This document shows positions 42,336-53,515 of a stretch of 53,802 bases of DNA, in pieces (the stretch's first letter is position 1; every line of letters starts with the position of its first letter). The stretch spans positions 1 to 53,802 of the forward strand of contig NZ_AEYW01000017.1 in NCBI RefSeq assembly GCF_000192475.1, read 5' to 3'. The notes under the pieces are model-generated. The model was not told the origin of the DNA, made no database searches, and saw only the letters and a list, made by a program, of their open reading frames with translations. This stretch comes from Ruegeria conchae (GTDB taxonomy: Bacteria > Pseudomonadota > Alphaproteobacteria > Rhodobacterales > Rhodobacteraceae). The position numbers and the translations under genes are program-made.

Positions 42336-43088
42336 CTAGATCTTCCAGCCGGAATGCAGTGCCGCGATACCCATGCTGAGATTGCGGTACTTGGCGTTTT
42401 CGAACCCGGCGGCGCGGACTATGCTCAGGAATGTCTCCTGATCCGGGAACTTGCGGATCGATTCCACCAGGTATTGATAGCTGTCGTAGTCATTGGCGAT
42501 TAGTTTGCCCATGCGTGGAATGACGTTGAAGCTGTAGAGGTCATAAAGCTTTTGCAGTCCGTCATTGGGCAGTTGGCTGAATTCAAGCACCATTAGGCGG
42601 CCACCGGGTTTCAGCACGCGATAGGCCTCGTTCAATGCCTCTTGCGGGCGGGTAACATTCCGGATGCCGAAGGAAATTGTATAGACGTCGAACGTATTGT
42701 CCTCGAACGGCAGGGACATCGCATCGCCCACCACCCAGTTCAGGCTGTCGGACATCTGGTCGGCCTCGGCGCGCTGGCGGCCTTCGACCAGCATAGGCTC
42801 TGTCAGGTCCAGAACCGTGGCATGGCCGTGGCCCGCGCGTCTCAGGAAACGAAAAGAGATATCTCCGGTCCCACCTGCAACGTCCAGCAACCGTTGACCG
42901 GGGCGCGGGGCAAGCCAATCCATCATTGCGTCTTTCCAGACCCGGTGAATGCCCATCGACATGACATCGTTCATCACATCGTATTTCGAGGCGACCGAGT
43001 TGAACACGCCCTGTACGCGCCCGGCCTTGTCGGCCTCGCGCACGGTTTCAAACCCGAAATGAGTGGTCTTGTCGCTGTTGTTGGACAT
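42336..43088 (-). CDS. ubiE: Ubiquinone/menaquinone C-methyltransferase UbiE
   Basis: This 250-residue class I methyltransferase methylates the quinone ring carbon. '[31 protein letters not shown]' is the UbiE start motif, '[13 protein letters not shown]' the SAM site, and '[28 protein letters not shown]' motif III onward. It is co-directional and adjacent to ubiB and divergent from mutM. Confidence 0.97.
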   Translation of the reverse strand: MSNNSDKTTHFGFETVREADKAGRVQGVFNSVASKYDVMNDVMSMGIHRVWKDAMMDWLAPRPGQRLLDVAGGTGDISFRFLRRAGHGHATVLDLTEPMLVEGRQRAEADQMSDSLNWVVGDAMSLPFEDNTFDVYTISFGIRNVTRPQEALNEAYRVLKPGGRLMVLEFSQLPNDGLQKLYDLYSFNVIPRMGKLIANDYDSYQYLVESIRKFPDQETFLSIVRAAGFENAKYRNLSMGIAALHSGWKI

Positions 43089-43174
43089 TTGCCTTGCCGT
43101 TCGTCGAATTTCGCCTCTGTTATAGGGCCATAAGAGGCGGGCACAATGCGGCCCTTTGGAATAGGAGCCATCTA

Positions 43175-44026
43175 ATGCCCGAATTGCCCGAGGTCGAGAC
43201 AGTAAGACGCGGTCTATCCCCGGCGATGGAAGGCGTCGTAATCAAAAGGGCGGACGTAAACCGCCCCGATTTGCGCTGGCCTTTCCCCGAGCGGATGGCT
43301 GAACGACTGACTGGGCAGCGCGTCGACCGATTGCGTAGACGATCGAAATACATTCTGGCCGATCTGAACAGTGGAGAAACACTGCTGATTCATCTTGGTA
43401 TGTCCGGGCGTATGACCGTATCTGGTGATCCTCTAGGGCAATTTGCCCACAAACACCCGATGCCGGAAAAGCATGATCACGTAGTCTTTCATATGGCCAA
43501 CGGCACCCGTATCACTTTTAACGATCCGCGTCGGTTCGGAGCCATGGACCTGCTGCCGACAGCCACGGCAGAGGATCACAAGCTGCTGTCAGTTCTGGGA
43601 CCTGAACCATTGGGTAACGATTTCCACGAACAGCACCTCATTGAGGCGTTCAAAGGTAAGAATAGCCCGGTCAAATCCGCGTTGCTGGATCAGGGAATCG
43701 TTGCCGGATTGGGAAATATCTACGTCTGCGAAGCGCTTTATCGCGGCAAGGTGTCGCCACGTCGCAAAGCCGGACAAATTTCTGCGTCGCGTGTTGGAGC
43801 GCTGGTTCCGATCATCCGCCAGGTGTTGCAGGACGCGATTGAAGCGGGTGGTTCATCCTTACGTGATTTCCGCCAAGCCGATGGAGAACTTGGATATTTT
43901 CAGCATAGTTTTGATGTTTATGGGCGTGAGGGAAGGCCCTGCAGAACCAAAGGATGTAGTGGTGAAATCAAGAGAATCACTCAGTCTGGTCGCTCATCCT
44001 TCTACTGTGCGCAATGCCAAAGATAA
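43175..44026 (+). CDS. mutM: Formamidopyrimidine-DNA glycosylase
   Basis: This 283-residue bifunctional glycosylase/AP lyase removes 8-oxoguanine. The mature N-terminus [13 protein letters not shown] supplies the catalytic Pro2 and Glu3. '[10 protein letters not shown]', '[10 protein letters not shown]' and a C-terminal zinc finger ('CRTKGCSG...FYCAQCQR') complete the set. The frame opens earlier, but the conserved MPELPEVE fixes the start at 43175, with TAGGAG upstream. Confidence 0.97.
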   Translation: MPELPEVETVRRGLSPAMEGVVIKRADVNRPDLRWPFPERMAERLTGQRVDRLRRRSKYILADLNSGETLLIHLGMSGRMTVSGDPLGQFAHKHPMPEKHDHVVFHMANGTRITFNDPRRFGAMDLLPTATAEDHKLLSVLGPEPLGNDFHEQHLIEAFKGKNSPVKSALLDQGIVAGLGNIYVCEALYRGKVSPRRKAGQISASRVGALVPIIRQVLQDAIEAGGSSLRDFRQADGELGYFQHSFDVYGREGRPCRTKGCSGEIKRITQSGRSSFYCAQCQR

Positions 44027-44092
44027 CTTGATCCAGCGAATTCGCGTGGTAAGGAATCGTACTTGAACGGAACAACCGGAAGCTTACACCTC

Positions 44093-44869
44093 ATGGCTTT
44101 TGAGACGATCATCGTCGAAATCGAAGACCACGTCGCCCTAATCAAGCTCAACAGACCAGATGCGATGAATGCGCTGAACACCCAGTTACTGGGTGAGTTG
44201 TGTGATGCGCTGGAAGAAGCAGACAGCAACGACAAGGTGCGCTGCATCGTCATCACCGGCTCGGACAAAGCTTTTGCGGCTGGTGCGGACATCAAAGAGA
44301 TGTCCGAGATGAGCTATGTCGATGTCTTCAACATCAACCTTTTTGCCGACGCGAATGACCGGGTATCGGCAATCCGCAAACCGATCATCGCCGCCGTTGC
44401 AGGTTATGCGCTGGGCGGAGGTTGTGAGCTGGCAATGCTGTGTGATTTCATCATCGCAGCGGATACAGCCAAGTTCGGCCAGCCCGAGATCAATCTGGGC
44501 GTCATCGCAGGACTCGGCGGCAGCCAGCGTTTGACACGGTTTGTAGGCAAGTCCAAATCGATGGACATGAACTTGACCGGTCGGTTCATGGACGCGGAAG
44601 AGGCCGAGCGTGCGGGGCTGGTCAGCCGCGTCGTGCCTGCCAAGAAGCTGATCGAAGAAGCAACCGGCGCAGCGCAGAAGATCGCTGAGAAGTCGCAGAT
44701 CACGGCAATCGCGGCCAAGGAAGCCGTGAACCGCAGCTATGAGTTGCCGCTGAGCGAGGGTATGCTGTTTGAGCGCCGGGTGTTCCATTCGATGTTTGCA
44801 ACTGAAGATCAGAAAGAGGGCATGGCCGCGTTTCTGGAAAAACGTGCGGCTCAGTTCCGCGACAAGTAA
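44093..44869 (+). CDS. Enoyl-CoA hydratase
   Basis: This 258-residue crotonase-fold enzyme hydrates 2-enoyl-CoA in fatty-acid oxidation. Both catalytic glutamates are present, in '[11 protein letters not shown]' and '[21 protein letters not shown]', and 'AGADIKEM' forms the oxyanion hole. The start ATG at 44093 gives the usual 258 residues (MAFETIIVE); TTG at 44063 has a somewhat better AAGGA site and adds ten residues. A terminator follows. Confidence 0.94.
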   Translation: MAFETIIVEIEDHVALIKLNRPDAMNALNTQLLGELCDALEEADSNDKVRCIVITGSDKAFAAGADIKEMSEMSYVDVFNINLFADANDRVSAIRKPIIAAVAGYALGGGCELAMLCDFIIAADTAKFGQPEINLGVIAGLGGSQRLTRFVGKSKSMDMNLTGRFMDAEEAERAGLVSRVVPAKKLIEEATGAAQKIAEKSQITAIAAKEAVNRSYELPLSEGMLFERRVFHSMFATEDQKEGMAAFLEKRAAQFRDK

Positions 44870-44893
44870 CGATAACGGACATTCAGTGAATTC

Positions 44894-44917
44894 AGGCGGG
44901 CTTGGTCTCGCCTTTTT
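44894..44917 (+). terminator. Rho-independent terminator after enoyl-CoA hydratase gene
   Basis: AGGCGGG-CTTGGT-CTCGCCT (one G-T pair) is followed by a run of T residues. Confidence 0.8.
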
Positions 44918-45098
44918 GCTACTGAAGCTCTTGTGAAGAATCAGCTTGGCAAAACCTTTAAACTTGGGTAGAGACCGCCGTCATACATGCGCGTGCGGCC
45001 CGCTTGGCCCGACTCACACTCGTGATTTCTGATCCGGTGCGGATATGTCCGTGGCGCGCAACCCTAGATAACCGTACCGAACAAAAGGTCAGAGACAC

Positions 45099-45362
45099 AT
45101 GGCAAATTCGCCCCAGGCAAAGAAACGCGCTCGTCAGAACGAAAAGCGTTTTGCTGTAAACAAAGCACGCCGTTCGCGCATCCGCACACATCTGCGCAAA
45201 GTTGAAGAAGCAATCGCATCCGGTGACAAGGACGCGGCTACCGCTGCCCTGCGCGCCGCTCAGCCAGAACTGATGCGTGGCGTCACCAAAGGTGTCTTCC
45301 ACAAGAACACCGCAGCCCGCAAAATGTCGCGCCTGTCGGCACGCGTCAAAGCGCTGGGCTGA
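45099..45362 (+). CDS. rpsT: 30S ribosomal protein S20
   Basis: This 87-residue, very basic helical protein has '[17 protein letters not shown]' and '[16 protein letters not shown]' and '[23 protein letters not shown]', all typical of S20. It binds 16S rRNA early in 30S assembly. It is monocistronic, with about 229 bp of upstream noncoding sequence and a strong terminator. Confidence 0.98.
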   Translation: MANSPQAKKRARQNEKRFAVNKARRSRIRTHLRKVEEAIASGDKDAATAALRAAQPELMRGVTKGVFHKNTAARKMSRLSARVKALG

Positions 45363-45396
45363 TTCTTTGGGAAAACGCGTCAAGCGTTGATTTGCG

Positions 45397-45427
45397 AAAA
45401 AGGCGTCGCGCATAGCGGCGCCTTTTT
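45397..45427 (+). terminator. Rho-independent terminator of rpsT
   Basis: AAAAAGGCGTCGC and GCGGCGCCTTTTT form a 13-bp stem (one G-T pair) with loop GCATA and T-tract. The symmetry makes it usable in both directions. Confidence 0.93.
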
Positions 45428-45903
45428 CATTGTTGCCGGAAAGCCGCGCCTTCACGAAGTCGAGAGATTCTTTCGTCCTGAACCCCGAGTCAATATCAGA
45501 GTTTCGTTGCCCGGACCCATGGGCTCTTGCTACGACTGAGTCAGCGATTCACTCGCTTGGGGGGACAGGCTGTTCTGGGTATCTGACTGACGGGCATCAG
45601 TAGGAATCCGGAACGAATGTTCGAAAATCGGCTTCGGTCGGTTGGACGATCTGCTCTGGGTCTCGGGTTTTCCGATGATCTTGGCCCTGTCGAAAAATTG
45701 GATTGTGACGCGCCACCCTGTTTTCGGGGTTGTACCGACCGTTGGACAATGCGGTATCGGATTGCGCTGAACGTTAAAATGACCCGCCAGACCTTGTGGC
45801 CTGGCGCATGGGTATCCTTGTGGGTGGACGCAATAAACCGGTATACCGGACTATTTTGATAAGGCTGACAGGCCAATAAAGAATGGGATGCGTGAGGCGC
45901 CGA
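45428..45903. other. Long intergenic region upstream of dnaA
   Basis: These 476 bases hold no convincing gene. They contain a CGCCAG/CTGGCG hairpin (45785-45806) and a perfect 12-bp palindrome CCGGTATACCGG (45838-45849) 55 bases before dnaA. I see no cluster of DnaA boxes (TTATCCACA) and no AT-rich unwinding region, so it is the dnaA promoter region rather than an origin. Confidence 0.55.
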
Positions 45904-47280
45904 ATGACACAAGAGAAATGGGGACAGTTGCGGAACAAGTTGATGAAGGCTGTTGGTAAGAACAACTTCACGACCTGGATCGAACCTTTAGAGTTTCAGG
46001 GATTGCAAGATGGCGTCGCGGTATTTTCTGTGCCGACCAACTTCATGGGAAACTACGTAAGTCAAAATTTTGCTGACCTCATTCTTTATGAACTAAACAC
46101 GGCGGGCGAGCCTGTTCAGCGCCTTGCATTCCGCACCGCTGCTAATTCTCCGACCCGTCCGGCGCAGGCTGAGACCCCAAAACCCCAAGCCGTTCCGCAG
46201 CCCGTTGTTGTTGAGGCCTCGCATGATGCGCTTGAGGCGTTACAGGCGGCACCGCTGGATGCGCGCTTTACCTTTGACAGTTTTGTTGTTGGTAAGCCGA
46301 ATGAGCTGGCTCACGCCGCCGCGCGCCGCGTTTCCGAAGGCGGGCCCGTAACATTCAATCCGCTGGTGCTCTACGGGGGTGTCGGCCTTGGTAAGACGCA
46401 CCTGATGCACGCCATTGCTTGGGAGCTGAAAACCAAGCATCCCGAACTAAACGTTCTGTACCTGTCGGCAGAACAGTTCATGTACCGTTTTGTGCAGGCC
46501 CTGCGTGAGCGCCGGATGATGGATTTCAAGCATCTGTTCCGCTCGGTCGACGTGCTTATGGTTGATGACGTGCAGTTCATCGCGGGTAAGGATTCGACGC
46601 AGGAAGAGTTCTTTCATACCTTCAATGCGCTGGTGGACCAGAATAAGCAGATCATCATTTCGGCAGACCGCGCGCCGGGTGAGATCAAGGATCTTGAGGA
46701 TCGCGTGAAATCGCGTCTGCAATGCGGCCTTGTCGTCGATCTTCATCCAACGGACTATGAGCTGCGTCTGGGAATCCTGCAGAACAAAGTGCAGCAATAC
46801 AGCAGCACTTATCCCGATCTCACCATTGCTGATGGTGTATTGGAATTCCTTGCACACCGCATATCGACCAATGTGCGCGTGTTGGAAGGGGCGCTGACCC
46901 GCCTGTTCGCGTTTGCCTCGCTGGTTGGGCGTGAGATCGATATGGAGCTGACGCAGGATTGTCTGGCCGATGTGCTACGCGCATCCGAGCGCAAGATCAC
47001 TGTCGAAGAGATTCAGCGCAAAGTCTCGGACTATTACAACATTCGCCTCAGCGACATCATTGGCCCCAAGCGTCTCCGGTCTTATGCTCGCCCGCGTCAG
47101 GTGGCGATGTATCTGTGTAAGCAACTGACCAGCCGGTCTTTGCCGGAAATCGGCCGTCGTTTCGGTGGGCGCGACCACACCACAGTCATGCACGGCGTCA
47201 AGCGCATCGAAGAGCTGAAGCTGACCGATGGCCAGATCGCCGAAGACGTCGAGATGCTGCGCCGGGCTTTGGAAGCCTAA
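45904..47280 (+). CDS. dnaA: Chromosomal replication initiator DnaA
   Basis: This 458-residue AAA+ protein binds and opens the origin. Domain I starts 'WGQLRNKLMKAVGKNNFTTWIEPLEF'. Walker A is GGVGLGKT at 158-165 and Walker B 'VLMVDDVQFI'. The C-terminal DNA-binding domain has 'GRRFGGRDHTTVMHGVKRIEEL'. The ATG at 45904 is preferred over 45883 because of family length and GAGG upstream. dnaN follows after 222 bases. Confidence 0.97.
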   Translation: MTQEKWGQLRNKLMKAVGKNNFTTWIEPLEFQGLQDGVAVFSVPTNFMGNYVSQNFADLILYELNTAGEPVQRLAFRTAANSPTRPAQAETPKPQAVPQPVVVEASHDALEALQAAPLDARFTFDSFVVGKPNELAHAAARRVSEGGPVTFNPLVLYGGVGLGKTHLMHAIAWELKTKHPELNVLYLSAEQFMYRFVQALRERRMMDFKHLFRSVDVLMVDDVQFIAGKDSTQEEFFHTFNALVDQNKQIIISADRAPGEIKDLEDRVKSRLQCGLVVDLHPTDYELRLGILQNKVQQYSSTYPDLTIADGVLEFLAHRISTNVRVLEGALTRLFAFASLVGREIDMELTQDCLADVLRASERKITVEEIQRKVSDYYNIRLSDIIGPKRLRSYARPRQVAMYLCKQLTSRSLPEIGRRFGGRDHTTVMHGVKRIEELKLTDGQIAEDVEMLRRALEA

Positions 47281-47298
47281 TCTGCGACCGTACTGGAA

Positions 47299-47329
47299 AT
47301 GCCCCGCGCCCGTCTGGCCGGGGTATTTT
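47299..47329 (+). terminator. Possible terminator after dnaA
   Basis: ATGCCCCG and CGGGGTAT (one G-T pair) enclose a 12-base loop, followed by TTTT. The loop is large, so termination is only partial or uncertain. Confidence 0.45.
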
Positions 47330-47502
47330 CATGTGCGCAATAATCCACGATTGCGCGCGAACTGGCGGTGGGATGGCCGGTTGGCCTTGACGGTTTGACC
47401 ATTCCAACCCAGAAATTCACAAAAAATCCTTGTGCCTCAGGGCGGAACCGGTAACTTGCCAGTCCCGCCCATGTACGCACTCAAGTCAGAGGAACTGAGG
47501 GT

Positions 47503-48624
47503 ATGAAGATCAGCATCGAACGCGGCACCCTTCTAAAGGCCGTTTCGCAGGCCCAATCTGTTGTTGAACGTCGCAACACCATTCCGATCCTGGCCAATGT
47601 GCTGATCGAAGCCGAAGGGGATCAGGCGCTGTTCCGAGCGACTGATCTGGATATCGAGGTTGTCGACAAGGCTCCTGCGCAGGTTGAGAAAGCGGGCGCG
47701 ACAACTGTCGCCGCCACCACGCTGCATGAGATTGTGCGCAAGCTGCCCGATGGGGCGCTGGTGACTTTAACCGCCGACAGTGCTGCTGGCCGATTGACGG
47801 TTGAGGCCGGTCGGTCGAACTTCTCGCTGGCGACGCTGCCGAAAGAGGATTTTCCGGTTATGGCGTCCTCGGAATACCAATCGAACTTTACGGCGTCGGC
47901 TGCGCTGCTGCGGCGGTTGTTCGACAAATCGAAGTTCGCCATTTCTACCGAAGAGACCCGTTATTATCTGAACGGTGTCTACATGCATGTCGCTGATGGT
48001 TCTGAGGGCGGCAAGGTGCTGCGCTGCGTGGCGACCGATGGCCACCGTCTGGCGCGTATTGATGCGGACCTGCCGGACGGAGCGGCGGATATGCCGGGTG
48101 TAATTGTTCCCCGAAAGACCGTGGGTGAACTGCGCAAGCTGTTGGATGATGATGAAATGGACATCGCCGTCTCGGTCAGCGAAACCAAGGTGCGGTTTGC
48201 AACGCCAGACATCACGCTCACCTCGAAAGTGATTGATGGGACTTTCCCTGACTACACGCGCGTCATCCCTCAGGGAAATACGCGCAAGCTAGAGGTTGAC
48301 GCTGCCGAATTCGCGCAGGCCGTGGATCGTGTGGCGACCGTTTCGTCCGAACGGTCACGAGCTGTAAAACTGCAACTGGATGCGGACAAGCTGGTCCTGT
48401 CGGTCAATGCACCCGACAGTGGTGCGGCTGAGGAAGAGTTGGCTGTCGCGTATGGGGATGAACGTCTCGAAATTGGTTTTAACGCGAAATACCTGCTCGA
48501 GATCGCTTCTCAAGTGGACCGCGAGAACGCTGTCTTCATGTTCAATTCCGCTGGTGATCCGACACTGATGCGCGAAGGCAACGACCAAAGCGCTGTTTAC
48601 GTCGTAATGCCGATGCGCGTCTGA
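47503..48624 (+). CDS. dnaN: DNA polymerase III sliding clamp (beta subunit)
   Basis: This 373-residue clamp begins MKISIERGTLLKAVSQAQSV, 'ERRNTIPILANVLIEA', and ends 'YVVMPMRV'. Three repeated clamp domains fit the normal length. It tethers polymerase III and other partners to DNA. AGGAACTGAGG precedes the start. recF follows after 39 bases. Confidence 0.97.
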   Translation: MKISIERGTLLKAVSQAQSVVERRNTIPILANVLIEAEGDQALFRATDLDIEVVDKAPAQVEKAGATTVAATTLHEIVRKLPDGALVTLTADSAAGRLTVEAGRSNFSLATLPKEDFPVMASSEYQSNFTASAALLRRLFDKSKFAISTEETRYYLNGVYMHVADGSEGGKVLRCVATDGHRLARIDADLPDGAADMPGVIVPRKTVGELRKLLDDDEMDIAVSVSETKVRFATPDITLTSKVIDGTFPDYTRVIPQGNTRKLEVDAAEFAQAVDRVATVSSERSRAVKLQLDADKLVLSVNAPDSGAAEEELAVAYGDERLEIGFNAKYLLEIASQVDRENAVFMFNSAGDPTLMREGNDQSAVYVVMPMRV

Positions 48625-48663
48625 TTGCCCCGATCGGGTGATCTCTAACGAAAGGGAGGGGTC

Positions 48664-49761
48664 ATGGGATTGGCCCTGACCGAGCTTACCGTTTCGCATT
48701 TTCGGTCTCATAAGCTGGCGCGGTTGTCCTTGGACGGGCGACCGGTGGCGATCCACGGGCCGAACGGGGCCGGAAAGACCAACATTCTGGAAGCAGTGTC
48801 ACTGTTCTCGCCCGGACGCGGTATGCGGCGGGCGAGTGCGGCTGAGATGACCCGGAGGCCTGAGGCGTTGGGTTGGAAGCTGTCCGGATTGATGAACGTA
48901 CAGGGCCAGAACTACGAAATTGAGACATGGTCCGAAGGTGGCGCAGCTCGGCAGGTTCGGATTGATAACAAGGCGGCCAGTCAGATTGATCTGGGCAAGT
49001 TGGCGCGCGTTGTTTGGTTGATCCCCTCAATGGATCGCTTGTGGATTGAGGGTGCCGAGGGTCGGCGGCGGTTTTTGGACCGGATTGCGCTGAGTTTTGA
49101 TCCGTCTCACGCCGAAGCCTCACTGATCTATGAAAAGTCGATGCGCGAGCGGAACCGATTGCTGAAAGAGCAGGTTCGAGACGCCCATTGGTATGCGGCG
49201 CTGGAGGGACAGATGGCAGAGACGGGGCACCGCATCCACGCGGCACGAAAGGCGGCTCTGGAGCATTTACGGGCGGCACAGCATCAAGCGGAAACGGCGT
49301 TTCCTTCGGCGGAGTTGGAACTTGTCCAGACCGAAGGAGCGATGCCTGAAACTACAGAAGATTTGCGCGAAGCGTTGAATGAAAGCTGGTTTCGGGATTT
49401 GGCTGCGGGCCGTACGTTGGTTGGGCCGCATCGTTCAGATCTTTATGGAGTGTTTGCGGCCAAGGGTGTGCCCGCCAAAGACTGTTCCACCGGAGAGCAA
49501 AAGGCGCTGTTGGTTTCGCTGATCCTATCGAACGCGCGGGCGTTGGCGGGCATGGTCGGGGCGCCACCGATTGTGCTGTTGGATGAGGTCGCTGCTCATC
49601 TGGACGCGGACCGTCGCGCCGCGCTTTACGATGAGATTTGTGCGCTGGGCGCTCAGGCCTGGATGACGGGCACCGGGCCTGAGCTATTTGCGGAATTGGG
49701 CGACCGGGCCCAAACATTGATTGTAACCGAGGGCGACGAAGGCTCGGTTGTAACTGCTTAG
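48664..49761 (+). CDS. recF: DNA replication and repair protein RecF
   Basis: This 365-residue SMC-like ATPase has Walker A 'GPNGAGKTNIL' (about 32-42), the signature 'STGEQKALLVSLILSNAR' and Walker B 'PPIVLLDEVAAHLD'. RecF with RecO/RecR loads RecA at gaps. Its stop overlaps the stop of the convergent AhpD-like gene by four bases, so the two transcripts overlap at their 3' ends. Confidence 0.96.
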   Translation: MGLALTELTVSHFRSHKLARLSLDGRPVAIHGPNGAGKTNILEAVSLFSPGRGMRRASAAEMTRRPEALGWKLSGLMNVQGQNYEIETWSEGGAARQVRIDNKAASQIDLGKLARVVWLIPSMDRLWIEGAEGRRRFLDRIALSFDPSHAEASLIYEKSMRERNRLLKEQVRDAHWYAALEGQMAETGHRIHAARKAALEHLRAAQHQAETAFPSAELELVQTEGAMPETTEDLREALNESWFRDLAAGRTLVGPHRSDLYGVFAAKGVPAKDCSTGEQKALLVSLILSNARALAGMVGAPPIVLLDEVAAHLDADRRAALYDEICALGAQAWMTGTGPELFAELGDRAQTLIVTEGDEGSVVTA

Positions 49762-50324
49762 GCAGGCTCGCTGACTTTACGCTCCCACAGGAAGCCGCGC
49801 ATAACCTGGTCGACCGGTGTTTTGGCCATGTGGTTGACGTAGTTCGACATGGTTTTCTGCGCCAGTCCCAGAACCACGTCCAAAACCGCGCGGTGGGAAT
49901 AACCTGCGTCGAAGAACGCCTGCAGTTGTTCTTCGGTCGGGTTGCCACGGGTTTCCATCACCTGCAGGGTGAAAGTGCGCAGTGCCTCAAGCTTTTCCGA
50001 GGGAAGCGGAGTCTCGTTGCGCAGTGCCTCTGTGATCTCGTCCGAGACTTTCATCATCTTAGCGATTCCAGTGTGGGCGGGCACGCAGTAATGGCATTCG
50101 TTTTCTACGTTGATTGTCTGCCAGACAACGGTCTTTTCGTCATTGTCGAAGTCGGTCTGCAGGAAAAGGCCGTGCAGAACCTGATAGCCTTCCAGGTGCT
50201 GTGGGCTTTCGGCCATTACTTTGTGCAGACCGGGCAGGCGCCCGAATGCAGCCTGAGATTTCTCAAGCAGCGGCTTGGATCCTTCTGGGGCAGATTCGAG
50301 GTCGTGGGACGGGAAATTGGCCAT
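49758..50324 (-). CDS. AhpD-like carboxymuconolactone decarboxylase-family protein
   Basis: This 188-residue protein has the redox motif Cys77-His-Tyr-Cys80 followed by His84 ('NECHYCVPAH'), as in AhpD peroxidase-related proteins of the CMD family. An antioxidant or peroxide-detoxifying role is likely. The ATG at 50324 has AGGAG upstream; the frame extends further but through the divergent promoter. It is divergently paired with a TetR regulator over a palindromic operator. Confidence 0.88.
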   Translation of the reverse strand: MANFPSHDLESAPEGSKPLLEKSQAAFGRLPGLHKVMAESPQHLEGYQVLHGLFLQTDFDNDEKTVVWQTINVENECHYCVPAHTGIAKMMKVSDEITEALRNETPLPSEKLEALRTFTLQVMETRGNPTEEQLQAFFDAGYSHRAVLDVVLGLAQKTMSNYVNHMAKTPVDQVMRGFLWERKVSEPA

Positions 50325-50342
50325 GTCAAACTCCTGTTTCTG

Positions 50343-50374
50343 GCGAGATGGGTCGTATTTAGGGTTTCTTGAGC
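50343..50374 (-). promoter_or_regulatory. Candidate promoter of AhpD-like gene
   Basis: On the minus strand TTGAGC (starting inside the main palindrome) and TAAATA are spaced by 17 bases. Repressor bound to the palindrome would cover the -35 region. Confidence 0.45.
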
Positions 50375-50409
50375 GATCGCTCAAGTATATATTTGAGCGA
50401 ACGTTCAAG
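50368..50409. promoter_or_regulatory. Two palindromic TetR-type operators
   Basis: CTTGAGCGATCGCTCAAG is a perfect 18-bp palindrome (50368-50385). A second near-palindrome, TTGAGCGAACGTTCAA (50393-50408), has its centre 24 bp away. Both lie between the AhpD-like and tetR genes. Size and symmetry are typical of TetR-family operators, so auto- and co-regulation are expected. Confidence 0.75.
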
Positions 50410-50422
50410 TATTGGTGAGACC

Positions 50423-50995
50423 ATGCCTCGCAAGCCCTCATACGACCGAGACGCACTAATCGCGCAGGCTCGTGATATTTTTTGGCGTCACGGCTGGGCA
50501 GGAACGTCGCTGAAAGACCTTGAGCGCGAGCTGAAGCTGAAACCGGGCAGCTTCTACGCGGCGTTTGGGTCGAAAGATACGCTCTACGCCCTGGCGTTAG
50601 AGCGGTATGCGCAGGATGGGGTTGCCAGCATGGGGACCTTGGCCGAGGAACTGGGTCCGCTCGGCGCGCTCAAGGCGCAGCCACGTCGCGTAATCGAGGC
50701 ATCAGAGCTGCCGACCAAAGCCTGCATGTTGGCGAAAACTTTTGCCGAGTTGCAGGCAAAGGATCACGATCTGGCCGCTCAGGCACGTAGTCATATGGTT
50801 TCGATGAAGACTTGTTTTGCAGACCTGTTTCGCCGCGCGCAGGATGCCGGAGAAATCGCCCCTGATCACGACCCGGACCGCCTTGCCTCGCGCTATCAAT
50901 CTGACCTTTTAGGGCTGCGATTATCGGCCGAACGCGACGATGTGAATGCAACAGAGATCGCCGAAGATATTGCAGCGGACCTCGATCGGCTTTGA
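50423..50995 (+). CDS. TetR-family transcriptional repressor
   Basis: This 190-residue protein has an N-terminal TetR HTH ('RDALIAQARDIFWRHGWAGTSLKDLERELKLKPGSFYAAFGSKDTLYALAL', about 8-58) and a helical ligand-binding domain with Cys residues at about 114 and 145. The start at 50423 gives MPRKPSYD; the open frame extends upstream through the operator and is rejected. Its target is most likely the divergent AhpD-like gene. Confidence 0.93.
   Translation: MPRKPSYDRDALIAQARDIFWRHGWAGTSLKDLERELKLKPGSFYAAFGSKDTLYALALERYAQDGVASMGTLAEELGPLGALKAQPRRVIEASELPTKACMLAKTFAELQAKDHDLAAQARSHMVSMKTCFADLFRRAQDAGEIAPDHDPDRLASRYQSDLLGLRLSAERDDVNATEIAEDIAADLDRL

Positions 50996-53515
<2,520 letters not shown>

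Noticed and set aside
45428..45903. Replication origin upstream of dnaA
   Set aside because: No DnaA-box cluster and no AT-rich unwinding region; only a palindrome and a hairpin are present.
50369..50422. 18-codon N-terminal extension of TetR
   Set aside because: These bases are the palindromic operators; the inner ATG gives a normal TetR start.
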